Below are positions 32,125 through 42,514 of a stretch of DNA of 64,000 nt, piece after piece. The notes beneath the pieces are model-generated. The model worked only from the letters and a program-made list of their open reading frames with translations. It made no database searches and had not been told where the DNA came from. How positions within the stretch are numbered: position 1 is the first letter of the stretch; each line of letters opens with the position of its first letter. A program made the translations under genes and the position numbers. The stretch comes from Aegilops tauschii subsp. strangulata (Eukaryota; Streptophyta; Magnoliopsida; Poales; Poaceae). Location: assembly GCF_002575655.3 (NCBI RefSeq), contig NC_053040.3, positions 362,574,267 to 362,638,266 on the forward strand, written 5' to 3'.

Positions 32125-34860
32125 TGTAACATCCCAAATTTTCAATTTGGAATGTTATACATAGATCATCATTGCATATCATGTTTTGTTGCATTTTGAC
32201 AAAATCCTCGATAAATCCTAAGCAACTCAAGGACCCTCGGAGAGAGTTGGGGATTTTTCTCGTATTTTCAATTTGATTTTTCAAACGAGGATTTTGGTTT
32301 TAATTATTTTTCTCTCCGGAAAAATATTTCAATTTTAAATAAACGAGAGGAGAAAATATGACTTCTCCAAAACAATTGAAATACTGGAGGAAAAATGTTA
32401 AAATCATTATTTGGAATTTATTTGGATTTTATTTGCAATTTTTATTGCATTTAAAAATATGCATGTTTTCAAAATATTTATTTTTGATTTTAAAAATGTT
32501 CACCCTATTCTAGATTTTCTAACTAGACGGGGAAAATTTATTTCATATTTTTCTGATTTTTATCTATTTTTCTACGCAATTTTTTTCGCGGAACTTATTT
32601 AAAAAAAAACAAAAAAAAACAAACGCGCCGCGCCGACTGGGCCGAGCCCAGCCGACGGCCCGCCCCGTCGCCCCTCTCCTCTTCCCGCACGCCTCGCCAC
32701 CGCCGGAGTCCACCATCGCCACGGTAACCGCCGCCGCCTCGGATGCCCCTTCCCCAAGCCTCCCTAGCCCCCCCTTCCATAAATAGACCCCCCCCTCTTT
32801 CCTCACCACCGCCGCTGGAGGAGCCCCGCCGCCGCCGCCCGCCGTTTGCCTCGTCGCCCGCCGCCGGGAGCGCCGGAGCCGCCGCCCCCTCGCCGCCGGA
32901 GCCCCCTCCCCGAGCCCCGCACCCCTCGCGCCCGAGCCCCGCCCGCCGGAGCCCCTCGCCGAGCCCGCCGTCGAGGTACTGCCGCCGGCCGTCTTCGTTG
33001 TGACCGGTTTTCTGAAGAAAAAAAACCTTTTGTTTTAAAAAAACCCTAGATCGGTTTTTTTTCGGTTTTCTTATTTCGCGAGCGTTCACCGAACCGTTCG
33101 TTTTAACGAACGCGTTCATCGGTTTTTCTCTGTTAACGAACGTCCGTTATTTAACCGTTCGTCCGTTTTTCTTTTTTGTCGGATTTTCTTGTTATTTTCT
33201 CGGATTCGATTTCTGATCGAATTTTCGAATCTGTTTAACTTTTCGCTCGTTTATCGGAATCAGGTGATTCAAGCGCCTAGAGTTTCGTCTCGAAATTCTC
33301 TTTCCGTTTAACCTACTCAAACAAGTTTTTGCTACAGTAAAATTTGACCTAGATCCAGATTAGCAAACGAAGTTTCTTTCTTTCGCTGTTTGACTTTCGT
33401 TGCTTCTTTCGAGTTGATTCTTTTTGCAAACCGGAGTTCTTGAGTTGAATTTTCTGGTTGGATCTTTCATTCGAGTTTTACCTGTGCATTAGATGAGTAC
33501 TGATTGTATGCTTGTTTGTTTGCGATAGAGTGCCTGGAGTGTGCCGCTTGTTACTTCGACTCGCTAGGTTTTGCGGATCATCAGCAAGGCAAGTAACACT
33601 TTGATCATACCCCGTTCATACCCAGTTTTATTGCATTAGATCTTTTCCCTCAAACATTGCATGATTAGGATCTAATTAAACTGTGGGTATTGGGAAGTAG
33701 TTGAGGTAGTACCTATTACCTGTTTTCTATCAAACCCTTGGGAGTTACTTCTACGTTGCTATTATATTGCCATGCTATGCTCGTAGACGTGGATTGGGTT
33801 TTGAGTGATATCCATGACAGATGTGAGATGTTAATTAATGGTTCAACTTAAGGTGCCAACTAAAACTCACATCTGGGTGGATTGAGGCACCTGGAGAACC
33901 CAGTGTTGTCTGTATGTATAAGGTCCGCCACCCAGGCTCAAAGGGATCATAAGATTATTCATGCTAGAAACTTCCGTGTGCAGCCACAAGCTATTATGGG
34001 CTCTAGCATAGCTGAGTAGGTTACAGGATCTCTTGAAGAGGTGTACTAGCAGATGTAGGGGAAAGTAGGTGTACCGGTCCATCCAGAGTAAAGAGTGATT
34101 GTTTCTGAAAGACTGTGTCTCGGTCATCCGTTTCTCAAACATCATGCAGTGCGAGAATCAAGCGGAGGCGATCGAGTCTTGTGGGGAAAAGTGCGCAAAC
34201 CTCTACAGAGTGTACAAACTGATCATGATTAGCCGTGTCCCCTGTTATGGACAACTTGAGTATATAGTACCTGGATTGTCATTTGAATCTCATCACCGTG
34301 ATACTTATAATTAATTTTGTTGGGTTAATGATGATACTTAATTGGGATTGAGTTGGAGGTACCTTCTCAATGTTTCAACCACCATGATAGTTAAATAAAA
34401 TTTATTCCTTTGCAGTAGGATAAAATTGGCTTTTCGCAAAAACTGTAACCATAGAGCTTTCCACCAGCCATATATGCATATAGTATAGCATTATCATTGT
34501 TCATTGTTCTCTATGTGTTACATTGCCAGCATATTCCATGTGCTGACCCATTTTCGGGCTGCAACGTTTCATGTTGCACACTTTTCAGACGACGAGTAAG
34601 GTGCCTTAGGTCCTGGTCTTATACTCAGTGATGCCGCTGGAGTTGATGGACTCACTTATCTTCCAAGTCTTCCGCTGTTATCGTTATTAGATGGCCTTAA
34701 GCCATGTTTATTATACTTATCTCTTTGGAGATTTTCGATGTAAGTGTGTGATTGCTACTCTGTTATAAATCCTCCATTTGTACTGTGCGTGTCAGCATTA
34801 CTGATCCAGGGATGACACTGGTGCACAGCAGCACAGGCCATTTGAGGTCTGGTCGCTACA
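32125..34860 (+). mobile_element. solo LTR, 2736 bp, nested in LTR1
   Basis: Starts TGTAACATCCCAAATTTTC and ends GGTCTGGTCGCTACA, with TG...CA ends and TTTAT duplicated at 32120-32124 and 34861-34865. LTR2 and LTR3 lack it and read straight through TTTAT, so they give the pre-insertion state. It has no internal domain. It includes a GC-rich stretch (about 32630-33000) followed by AT-rich DNA, with ATAAATAGACCCCCC at about 32780 as a TATA candidate. Orientation is taken from that box. Gypsy family unknown. Confidence 0.88.
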
Positions 34861-35843
34861 TTTATGCACGCGTTGGTTTTCACGTTAGTGCCCGTTTTCG
34901 TTATTGCCGTAGGTTCCGGAAGAGGTGACGGAGCCGCGAACTTCGCCGAGCTAGACTCCAACTTCTCCGAACCAGGCAAGCATGTTTGAACCTTTGATAT
35001 GATAGGTGTTTTGCATGTTTGCGTGAAAGTTTGTGCGTGGCATATGAGTATCGGTGAGTTCCCCGTTGCTTGCGAGGCAACTACCCATATGTTCCAAAGT
35101 TGCGATGATCTCTGGTGAGAGATGGCCTAATCATGTGGTGACATGAAGGGCAGCAAGGTGGTACTGTTGTAGCATACCAGCCTTGCGTCATCCGACAATC
35201 CCGTCGTTAACGTGGACGGAGCCACGTTATCATTCTATTCCCTTCCGTGCTACCACATGTTTCTTTTGCCAGGATGCGGTTTAGTAAGTAGGTAACCTCT
35301 TTCCGTGTACACACCAAACAGAGGGGCCGGGATGATGGTACCTTGGCCTAGGATTAAAGCCAGTCATCCGGTCAGGGGGCATGGGTGTTTCCGGTTGGGA
35401 CCGAGAGGGGGGGCACCCCCTTAGAGCACGCGTGTAGAAATTTGATCCCATGCTACGCGAGGTTGTAGCCTCCCCGTCTCAAGGTTTTTTCTTGAACGTT
35501 GCCGAGGGTGATCCCTGGCTTCGGAAGATTGAAAGGGTGTGTACTGGTTAGACGTGTTTCTTCCAAAACACCGTAAACGGAACTAGTCCCCGTGACTACT
35601 GAAATCCGTTGGCTATGGTTAAGTACAAACTCTGCAGAGTCAAATTCTTCCAAGTCATCGTATCCATGATCAAGTAGTGAAATCAGTATATCCATATCTA
35701 TCCGCGTGGAAAACTTGTCCCCGGTGAACAAACTCAAGTGGTAAACCCAGTTTAATTATTATTTCTGTGGATGGACTAACCTTATATTTGTCTCGTACTT
35801 GTAATAATTTATACTCTCGAGCTAATGAATTATTGAGCTACAA

Positions 35844-35953
35844 TATAAGCCCTTTATGTGATGTCGCTCAGACGTCCGACTGTGGCATGTTCGTCTTTTA
35901 TTTTCTGTTATAAGCCCTTTATGTGATGTCGCTCAGACGTCCGACTGTGGCAT
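35844..35953 (+). repeat. two-unit duplication in LTR1 (period 65 bp)
   Basis: TATAAGCCCTTTATGTGATG and the following 25 bases occur at 35844-35888 and 35909-35953. The same pair is present in LTR2 (from about 45539) and LTR3 (from about 55225). Confidence 0.8.
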
Positions 35954-35966
35954 TATTATTATTCTT

Positions 35967-36183
35967 GCAGTTTCCTCTCGAGGAGTCATTCAGACACTCG
36001 TTTGGCACCAGCATTATTATTCTGCAGTTTCCTCTCGAGGAGTCATTCAGACACTCGTTTGGCACCAGCATTATTATTCTGCAGTTTCCTCTCGAGGAGT
36101 CATTCAGACACTCGTTTGGCACCAGTATTACTATTCTTGCAGTTTCCTCTCGAGGAGTCTTTCAGACCCTCGTTTGGCACCCA
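35967..36183 (+). repeat. minisatellite in LTR1, four units of 57-58 bp
   Basis: Units begin GCAGTTTCCTCTCGAGGAGT at 35967, 36024, 36081 and 36139. The first three are nearly identical; the fourth differs (CTTTCAGACCC). Kept with the same unit number in LTR2 (45662 onward) and LTR3 (55348 onward). Confidence 0.9.
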
Positions 36184-36770
36184 GTATTTATTATCTCTAT
36201 GTCTGAACGCATTGGTTAACTTGTTTATACGCTTCATGTTTACATTTGTTATATCTTATGTCCAAACTATCTTGCGAGTACTTTCATAGTACTCACCTGG
36301 CTTGTTGATTTGGCCAGATGTTGACGAAGGCGATCTCTTGGATGAAGAGTTTGATAGCGCGTCCGACGCCTAGAGGAATCCCAGTCAGTCCTGCGCGATC
36401 CCGGATATTGGTCACTTGTATTATATACGCTTCCGCCACCCGCAATAAGCCTCCTCGAGCCTCACTCCGACGCTCGAAGAGCTGTAGTCTTCAGGAGTCA
36501 TATCACTCGCTTCGCGGTGATATTTCCACCACCGTTATTATCGTGAGTTAGTAGTTATGCCACCCTATCCGCCGTCTCGTTTTATCGGCGTGCATGTCAT
36601 AAATTGTTGGGCAGTCTCCGCTCAACCTTGTATTATATTCAGTACTCCTGGTATTTTTTCTTCTGTGACCAAGATATTGTCTACCAGTGGGAAGGAATTC
36701 TTCCTTACTGGTCCGTAAAAGGGATTGGTCTCTCAATAATTATTTTATTGAAAACCGGTCGTGACAAGCT

Positions 36771-36782
36771 TGGTACCAGAGC
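36771..36782 (+). promoter_or_regulatory. primer binding site, chromovirus internal domain 1
   Basis: TGGTACCAGAGC, four bases after LTR1. It resembles the initiator tRNA-Met type TGGTATCAGAGC with one change, which is identical in copy 2 (46466-46477). Confidence 0.75.
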
Positions 36783-36933
36783 CAGGCTGACTGTAGGAAG
36801 CCACTAGGTGCGATCGCTAATCGGTTGTTAGCGTCTTTTGTGCTTTTTCAGCATTTTGCAAATTGTAGCTATTTTCTGTTGGTCATCATAAATTTATGAC
36901 ATGACTACTCAGAATTTTTGCCTACTTTTGTAG

Positions 36934-37740
36934 ATGGCTGGCAGTAGCTGTGAGAATCGAGTGTTCACAAACGTGCCCGAGGGGTTTGTCAAGCTCCTCG
37001 TCTCCATCACCAAGCTCGCGATCGGGCCAGCAGCCCGCCCGGAGCTCACGCTCTATCAGCACAAGCTCAGCGACGACGTGTCTATGCACCAGGCTGTGGT
37101 GCAATTCAAGGGAGGATGTTCTGCAGCTCGCCACTTCCATTTTGTGGGAAGGGCCATGCCTACGGAGAGGCATGCCATGCAGATGGCTGCCCGTGAGGCG
37201 ATAGCTCGTCTTCTGGACATCCTTCCTACGATGAAGACTCGTCGCTACCGCTACCTCCCATGCCATGTGCCATACACCAGTCACTATGCATTCGCCTGCC
37301 ATCGGGGAGAGCGAGATGAAGCCATCGAGATGGTTGTGGAGTATCTCAAGGCTCTGGAGGAGTCTTTCGACAACCTCGTAGACGATCTTGTGGCTGCCCG
37401 CATGGACTTAGTCCGGGGCGGTCCTGCCAGCAGGAAGGAGCTTCTGCACACGGCACCGCCTCTGACTTTCGTCTCGTCTTCAGCCTCTTATGCACCGGCC
37501 GTTTTGGCCACCGCTCGCCGTCTGCCTACCACTGAGGAGTTCGACCGAGTCATCGCTCCTACTCCAGTCAGAGCTGCACCGCCTGCCGCACCCGCTCTAC
37601 CACCCGTCGCTCCCGCACCATCACCGCAGCGCAGCGTTACGCGCCAGGAGCCAGCTAGAGAGGAGGTGGAGGTTGATTCTCCTGGACCGCTGAGTCTTGC
37701 AATCGGCGAAGGGAAGGAAATCTTCACCATCTCTGACTGA
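36934..37740 (+). CDS. extra ORF upstream of gag, chromovirus copy 1 (268 aa)
   Basis: Intact frame from ATG 36934 to TGA 37738-37740, about 165 bp after the PBS, separate from gag. Residues about 40-95 show the pattern Y-Q-H-K-L...V-V-Q-F-K-G-G...F-V-G-R-A-M-P-T-E-R-H-A-M-Q-M-A-A-R-E-A-I-A, reminiscent of a double-stranded-RNA-binding fold (beta strands, then an Ala-rich helix after a basic loop). This is my inference and not a confident family match. Residues 140-165 are acidic and helical. The C-terminal third (about 205-245) is Pro/Ala-rich and probably disordered. Copy 2 differs at only three residues. The function is unknown; RNA binding or silencing suppression is speculation. Confidence 0.7.
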   Translation: MAGSSCENRVFTNVPEGFVKLLVSITKLAIGPAARPELTLYQHKLSDDVSMHQAVVQFKGGCSAARHFHFVGRAMPTERHAMQMAAREAIARLLDILPTMKTRRYRYLPCHVPYTSHYAFACHRGERDEAIEMVVEYLKALEESFDNLVDDLVAARMDLVRGGPASRKELLHTAPPLTFVSSSASYAPAVLATARRLPTTEEFDRVIAPTPVRAAPPAAPALPPVAPAPSPQRSVTRQEPAREEVEVDSPGPLSLAIGEGKEIFTISD

Positions 37741-38087
37741 GAGCGCCGAGTAGCCGCGCGTTATGTCTGCTTGTATGATGTGTTTCCTCTGTACGCTAGT
37801 TTGTATTGGTGTGTTTGCTGCTTTCCGGAGGAGTGCGCTAGTCTAAATAACATGTCAGGAATGTGTACGCGCATCCTGAGTGCTGTATCATGTGTTTGTA
37901 TTTCGCGTGTAAGATTTGTGTTAAGCAGTCTTTTCTACATGCAAAACCGCTTATGTTTTCCTTGAAAACCTTGAGGTCTTTTAAGTTGTTGCCTTGCAAG
38001 TTTTTCCTTGTACTACACTGTTTTTCTCATGGGTGTTGCAAAATAATACCCCAGACTGGAAAAATGTCTCGTCCGTGAACTCGCTCC
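37741..38087 (+). other. spacer between the extra ORF and gag
   Basis: No sizeable frame, and conserved in copy 2 (47437-47783). Several short upstream ATGs lie here. Translation of gag after the first ORF would need reinitiation, an internal entry site or a separate transcript; I see no convincing splice pair. Confidence 0.55.
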
Positions 38088-41000
38088 ATGCCCAATCAAC
38101 CAGAAGAGGTTTATGGGACACAGACTAGCAACAATTTCACTCAGGGTCAGTCCAGTCAACAAGACAGCGAAGCAGCCCTGTCTCAAGTATGCCGTCTCTT
38201 CGAGCAAAGCCAGCAACAGCACCAAGAGATGATAAATCATGTCAATATGGGAAACCACCGCAAACCCTATCAACCGCATTCCAAGTTATCTGAGTTACAG
38301 AAGACTCGCCCCTCAACTTTTGCTCACACCGATAGGCCGCTGGAAGCCGATGATTGGCTTCGTGACATTGAAAGGAAACTAATTATTGCTCAGTGTTCAG
38401 ATTATGAGAAGGTGCTTTATGCACCACACTACCTCACTGGAGCAGCTGCAGCATGGTGGAAAACTTCCTACACATGCATCCCAGTGAACACAACATCGCC
38501 TGGGAAGAGTTCAAGGAAGGCTTCCGTGGGGCACACATCCCCAGGAGCATCATAAAAATCAAGAAGAGAGAGTTTGATGACCTGAAGCAGAGAGGCATGT
38601 CAGTGACAGAATACAATGGTCAGTTTACCCAGCTATCTCGTTATGCCTACGACGAGCACATGACAGAAAACAAGAAGATGGAAAAATTCCTGGACGGCCT
38701 GGCACCAGCACTAAGATGCCAACTGATTGTACACACCTTTCCGGACTTTAAGACTCTGGGGGACAAGGCCATTACCTTGGAGAATGAGCGCCGTAGTCTG
38801 GAAGATATCCGTAAGCGAAAGAGGGACAAGACGACTCTTGCTCGCAACAACCGAAGCAAGACTGAGGTTCCAAGGACAGAAGCAAGGAGATCCACGACTA
38901 CCGATCCAAGGCCCGTCGGACAGTTTCATGCCAGGGACAAAGAGTTCACGTATCGTCCAGGGGTCACATGCTATGCTTGTGGGCAAGAAGGGCACTATGC
39001 TAAACAATGCCCAAAGCCGAGGAACGCGGCCCCCAAACCAAACAATGGTGGAAACAATCCAGCCCCCAAGCGCAACAATTTCAATCCCAACAACAACCAA
39101 AAGAAGGGTCACCTGAACCATGTGACCTGGGAAGAGGCGCAGAATGCCCCAGACATCGTGCTCGGTACGTTCCCTGTCAACACAGTACCTGCCACGGTTT
39201 TGTTTGATTCTGGAGCTTCCCATTCGTTCATTTCGAAGAGTTTTGTTTTACAACATGATTTTCCGATACTTCCCTTGGAAAAATCTATGATCATCAAGTC
39301 CCCCGGAAATAAGCAAATCGCTCAGGGTTACTGCCAAGGAGTGGTCATTGAGTTCGAAGGACTACAATTCCAAGCAAATCTCATCGTGTTGGAGAGTAAA
39401 GGACTGGATGTCATTTTAGGAATGGACTGGTTGACCACCAACAAAGGATTCATTGACTGTTTCAATCGGACAGTGATTCTCACCCACCATCATGGCAAGA
39501 CCATTAAGGTCACAGCTCAAGAAAGGCCACGAACACAGCAACCAAAACTGAACAAAGTGGACATTTCTGAACTGAGAAAAGTTCCAGTGGTATGCGAGTT
39601 TCCTGATGTGTTCCCTGAAGAACTGCCAGGCATGCCGCCAGACCGAGAGATAGAGTTCAGCATCGAACTAGCACCTGGCACCACTCCCATCTATAAGAAG
39701 CCTTATAGAATGGCACCCTCAGAATTGGTGGAGTTGAAGAAGCAAATAAAGGAATTATTGGACAAAGGATTTATTCGAGCCAGCTCCTCACCTTGGGGTT
39801 CGCCAGTGTTGTTCGCCAAGAAAAAAGATGGGACACTGAGACTGTGTATAGACTATCGAGCCCTCAATATGGTCACCATCAAAAACAAATATCCGATGCC
39901 ACGGATAAATGATTTGTTTGACCAGCTCGCACAAGCCAAGGTATTCTCAAAAATCGATTTGAGATCGGGATATCATCAACTAAAAGTACGGACAGAAGAT
40001 ATCCCCAAGACAGCATTCACTTCCAGATACGGATTATATGAGTTCACAGTGATGCCTTTTGGTCTAACAAACGCCCCCGCATATTTCGTCCACCTCATGA
40101 ACAAGGTGTTCATGAAATTCATGGACAAATTTGTTGTGGTATTCATCGACGATATTCGGGTATACTCAAGGACACCAGAAGAGCATGCTGAGCACCTCAG
40201 AATTGTTTTGGGAGAATTAAGGAAACATCAGTTGTGCGCCAAATTTAGCAAGTGCGAATTTTGGCTAAGACAAGTTGGTTTCTTAGGCCATATATTGAAC
40301 CAAGAAGGCGTGGCCGTAGACCCAGAAAAAGTCAAAGCCATACTTGACTGGAAGCCACCCGCCAACGTTACCGATGTGCGGAGTTTCCTAGGAATGGCCG
40401 GATATTACAGAAGATTTATTGAAGGATTCTCCACTGTGGCAAAACCTATAACACAGTTGCTCAAGAAAGACAAGAAATTTGTATGGACGGAAGCATGCGA
40501 GAAAAGCTTCCAAGAACTCAAGAAGAAGCTGACAACCGCACCGGTCTTAACTGTGCCAGACATACACAAGAGTTTTGAAGTATATTGTGACGCGTCCCGA
40601 AAAGGTCTCGGATGTGTACTAATGCAGGATGGCAAAGTTGTCGCATATGCCTCCAGGCAGCTGCGAAAACATGAGGAAAATTACCCAACACATGACTTGG
40701 AGCTAGCAGCAGTTATACATGCACTCAAGGAGTGGAGGCACTTCTTGTTGGGGAATCGCTGTGAAATATATACAGACCATAAGAGCCTCAAATATATTTT
40801 CACACAGCCGGAGCTAAATTTACGCCAACGACGCTGGTTAGAACTGGTCAAGGACTATGATGTCGGTATTCACTACCATCCAGGGAAAGCAAATGTAGTG
40901 GTCGATGCGCTTAGTCGAAACCCCAGCCCGGACAATGACGGTCCGCAAAACTTGAGGCCTGAATTTCAGCAAGAGTTCGCTAGGCTCAACATGATGTTAG

Positions 41001-42502
41001 TCTCTGAGGGCACCGTATCAAATCTGGAGATACAACCCACCCTGGTGGAACAAATTAAGAAGGCTCAACAGGGACATCCCAGCATCGAAGGTATAAAGAA
41101 GAAAATGGACCTTGGTAAGGCTTCAGAGTTCATCACAGACAGTGAAGGAACATTATGGTACGGAGACAGACTTTGCGTACCTAACATTGAGGAACTCAAG
41201 CAACAAATCTTAACCGAAAGCCACACCGCTCCATACTCGATCCACCCTGGAGGAACCAAAATGTACAAGGACATTCAGGAAAGATTTTGGTGGCACGGTA
41301 TGAAAAGAGATATAGCCACATTTATTGCTTGTTGCGATTCATGTCAGCGCATCAAGGCCGAGCATCAAAAGCCAGCAGGGCTACTCCAGCCAAACAGGAT
41401 ACCGGAGTGGAAATGGGATGAAATAGGAATGGACTTCATTGTCGGATTACCCCGATCACAACGCAGAAATGACGCCATATGGGTCATCACAGACCGACTA
41501 ACCAAGGTTGCTCATTTCATTCCCGTGAAGACTACCTACTCCACACAAAGGCTGGCCAAACTTTATCTCTCCCGTATAGTTTGCTTGCATGGAGTCCCAA
41601 AGACTATAATATCCGACCGAGGCACACAATTCGTCTCCAAATTTTGGGATCACCTACAACAAGCTCTGGGCACGCAACTAGCTTTCAGTACAGCGTACCA
41701 CCCTCAGACTGATGGACAAATGGAACGTGTAAACCAAATCCTAGAAGATATGCTAAGAGCCTGTGTGCTCACCTATGGATCCAGTTGGGAAGAGAGTCTA
41801 CCGTATGCCGAATTTGCTTACAACAACAGTTACCAAGCCAGCTTGCAAATGGCACCCTTTGAAGCATTGTACGGAAGGAAGTGTCGTACCCCACTGAATT
41901 GGTCAGAAACAGGTGACAGCCGTATCTTCGGCCCAGACATGCTTAAAGAGGCCGAGGAGAAAGTTAAGCAGATCAGGGACAGACTGAAGATAGCGCAGAG
42001 CCGACAAAAGAGCTACTATGATCAGAAGCATCGTGAGGTCAGCTTTGAACCCGGTGATTCCGTATACCTCCGAGTATCTCCTATGAGGGGTCTACAACGG
42101 TTCAAAATTAAGGGGAAGCTAGCCCCAAGATTTATTGGACCATTTTGTGTAAAGGCACGAAGAGGCACGGTAGCCTACCAACTAGACCTACCCAAGGAGC
42201 TATCAGACGTCCATGACATATTTCACGTCTCTCAACTGAGAAAATGTGTGAGTAACCCGGAGAAGCATGTACCCCATGAAAGCATTGATGTGCAACCAGA
42301 CCTCACCTACAGAGAGAGGCCAGTAAAGATTTTAGAAGAGTCTGAACGGAGGACCCGTCAGAAAACGACAAAGTTTTTCAGAGTTCAGTGGAGCAACCAC
42401 ACTGAGGATGAAGCCACATGGGAAAGGGAAGATTTTCTTCAGGCAGAATATCCATATCTATTTGAGGATCAGCAGAAATCTCGAGGACGAGATTTTTCCT
42501 AA
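38088..42502 (+). pseudogene. chromovirus gag-pol, copy 1: one frameshift, otherwise intact
   Basis: The gag frame starts at ATG 38088 (M-P-N-Q-P-E-E-V). At about 38457, right after A-A-A-W-W, it shifts by -1 into a frame open for 1349 codons to TAA 42500. Numbered from the ATG-like codon at 38453: CCHC knuckle [14 protein letters not shown] at about 173-186; protease D-S-G-A at 252; reverse transcriptase F-I-D-D at about 564-567; RNase H Y-C-D-A-S with Asp at 713; integrase HHCC at about 930-970 and catalytic D994, D1055, E1091 (D-35-E); chromodomain at about 1288-1340 ([16 protein letters not shown]). The chromodomain would bind histone marks to direct integration. Catalytic residues are present, so only the gag frameshift clearly disables it. 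Confidence 0.92.
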
Positions 42503-42514
42503 GGGGGTAGGTGT
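42501..42514 (+). promoter_or_regulatory. polypurine tract before LTR2
   Basis: AAGGGGGTAGGTGT abuts LTR2 at 42515. The same tract precedes LTR3 (about 52189-52202). Confidence 0.75.

Larger units (their letters stand above)
30079..36766 (+). repeat. chromovirus LTR1 (3947 bp plus a nested solo LTR)
   Basis: Starts TGTGACACCCAAATTTTATT and ends CCGGTCGTGACA. Interrupted at 32124 by the solo LTR. TATA at 31376. GC-rich DNA around 30890-31800 yields open frames on both strands without recognisable domains; I regard these as composition artefacts. The GAAAACCGGTCGTGACA end is shared by all three LTRs. Confidence 0.93.

Noticed and set aside
32595..33119. Gly-rich 174-codon frame and Pro-rich opposite frame in the solo LTR
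   Set aside because: Low-complexity GCC/GGC repeats in a GC-rich leader-like segment; no homolog recognised.
35453..35737. 94-codon minus-strand frame conserved in all three chromovirus LTRs (also 45148-45432, 54834-55118)
   Set aside because: The LTRs are nearly identical overall, so conservation is not evidence of coding. No promoter, no domain, no link to another exon.
35919..36122. Minus-strand peptide with a repeated 19-residue unit
   Set aside because: It is a translation of the 57-bp minisatellite; a period divisible by three keeps any open frame open.
38440..38475. Programmed -1 frameshift in chromovirus gag
   Set aside because: No X-XXY-YYZ heptamer exists at the crossing point and the shift lies in the middle of the gag core. 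A shared 1-bp deletion is simpler.
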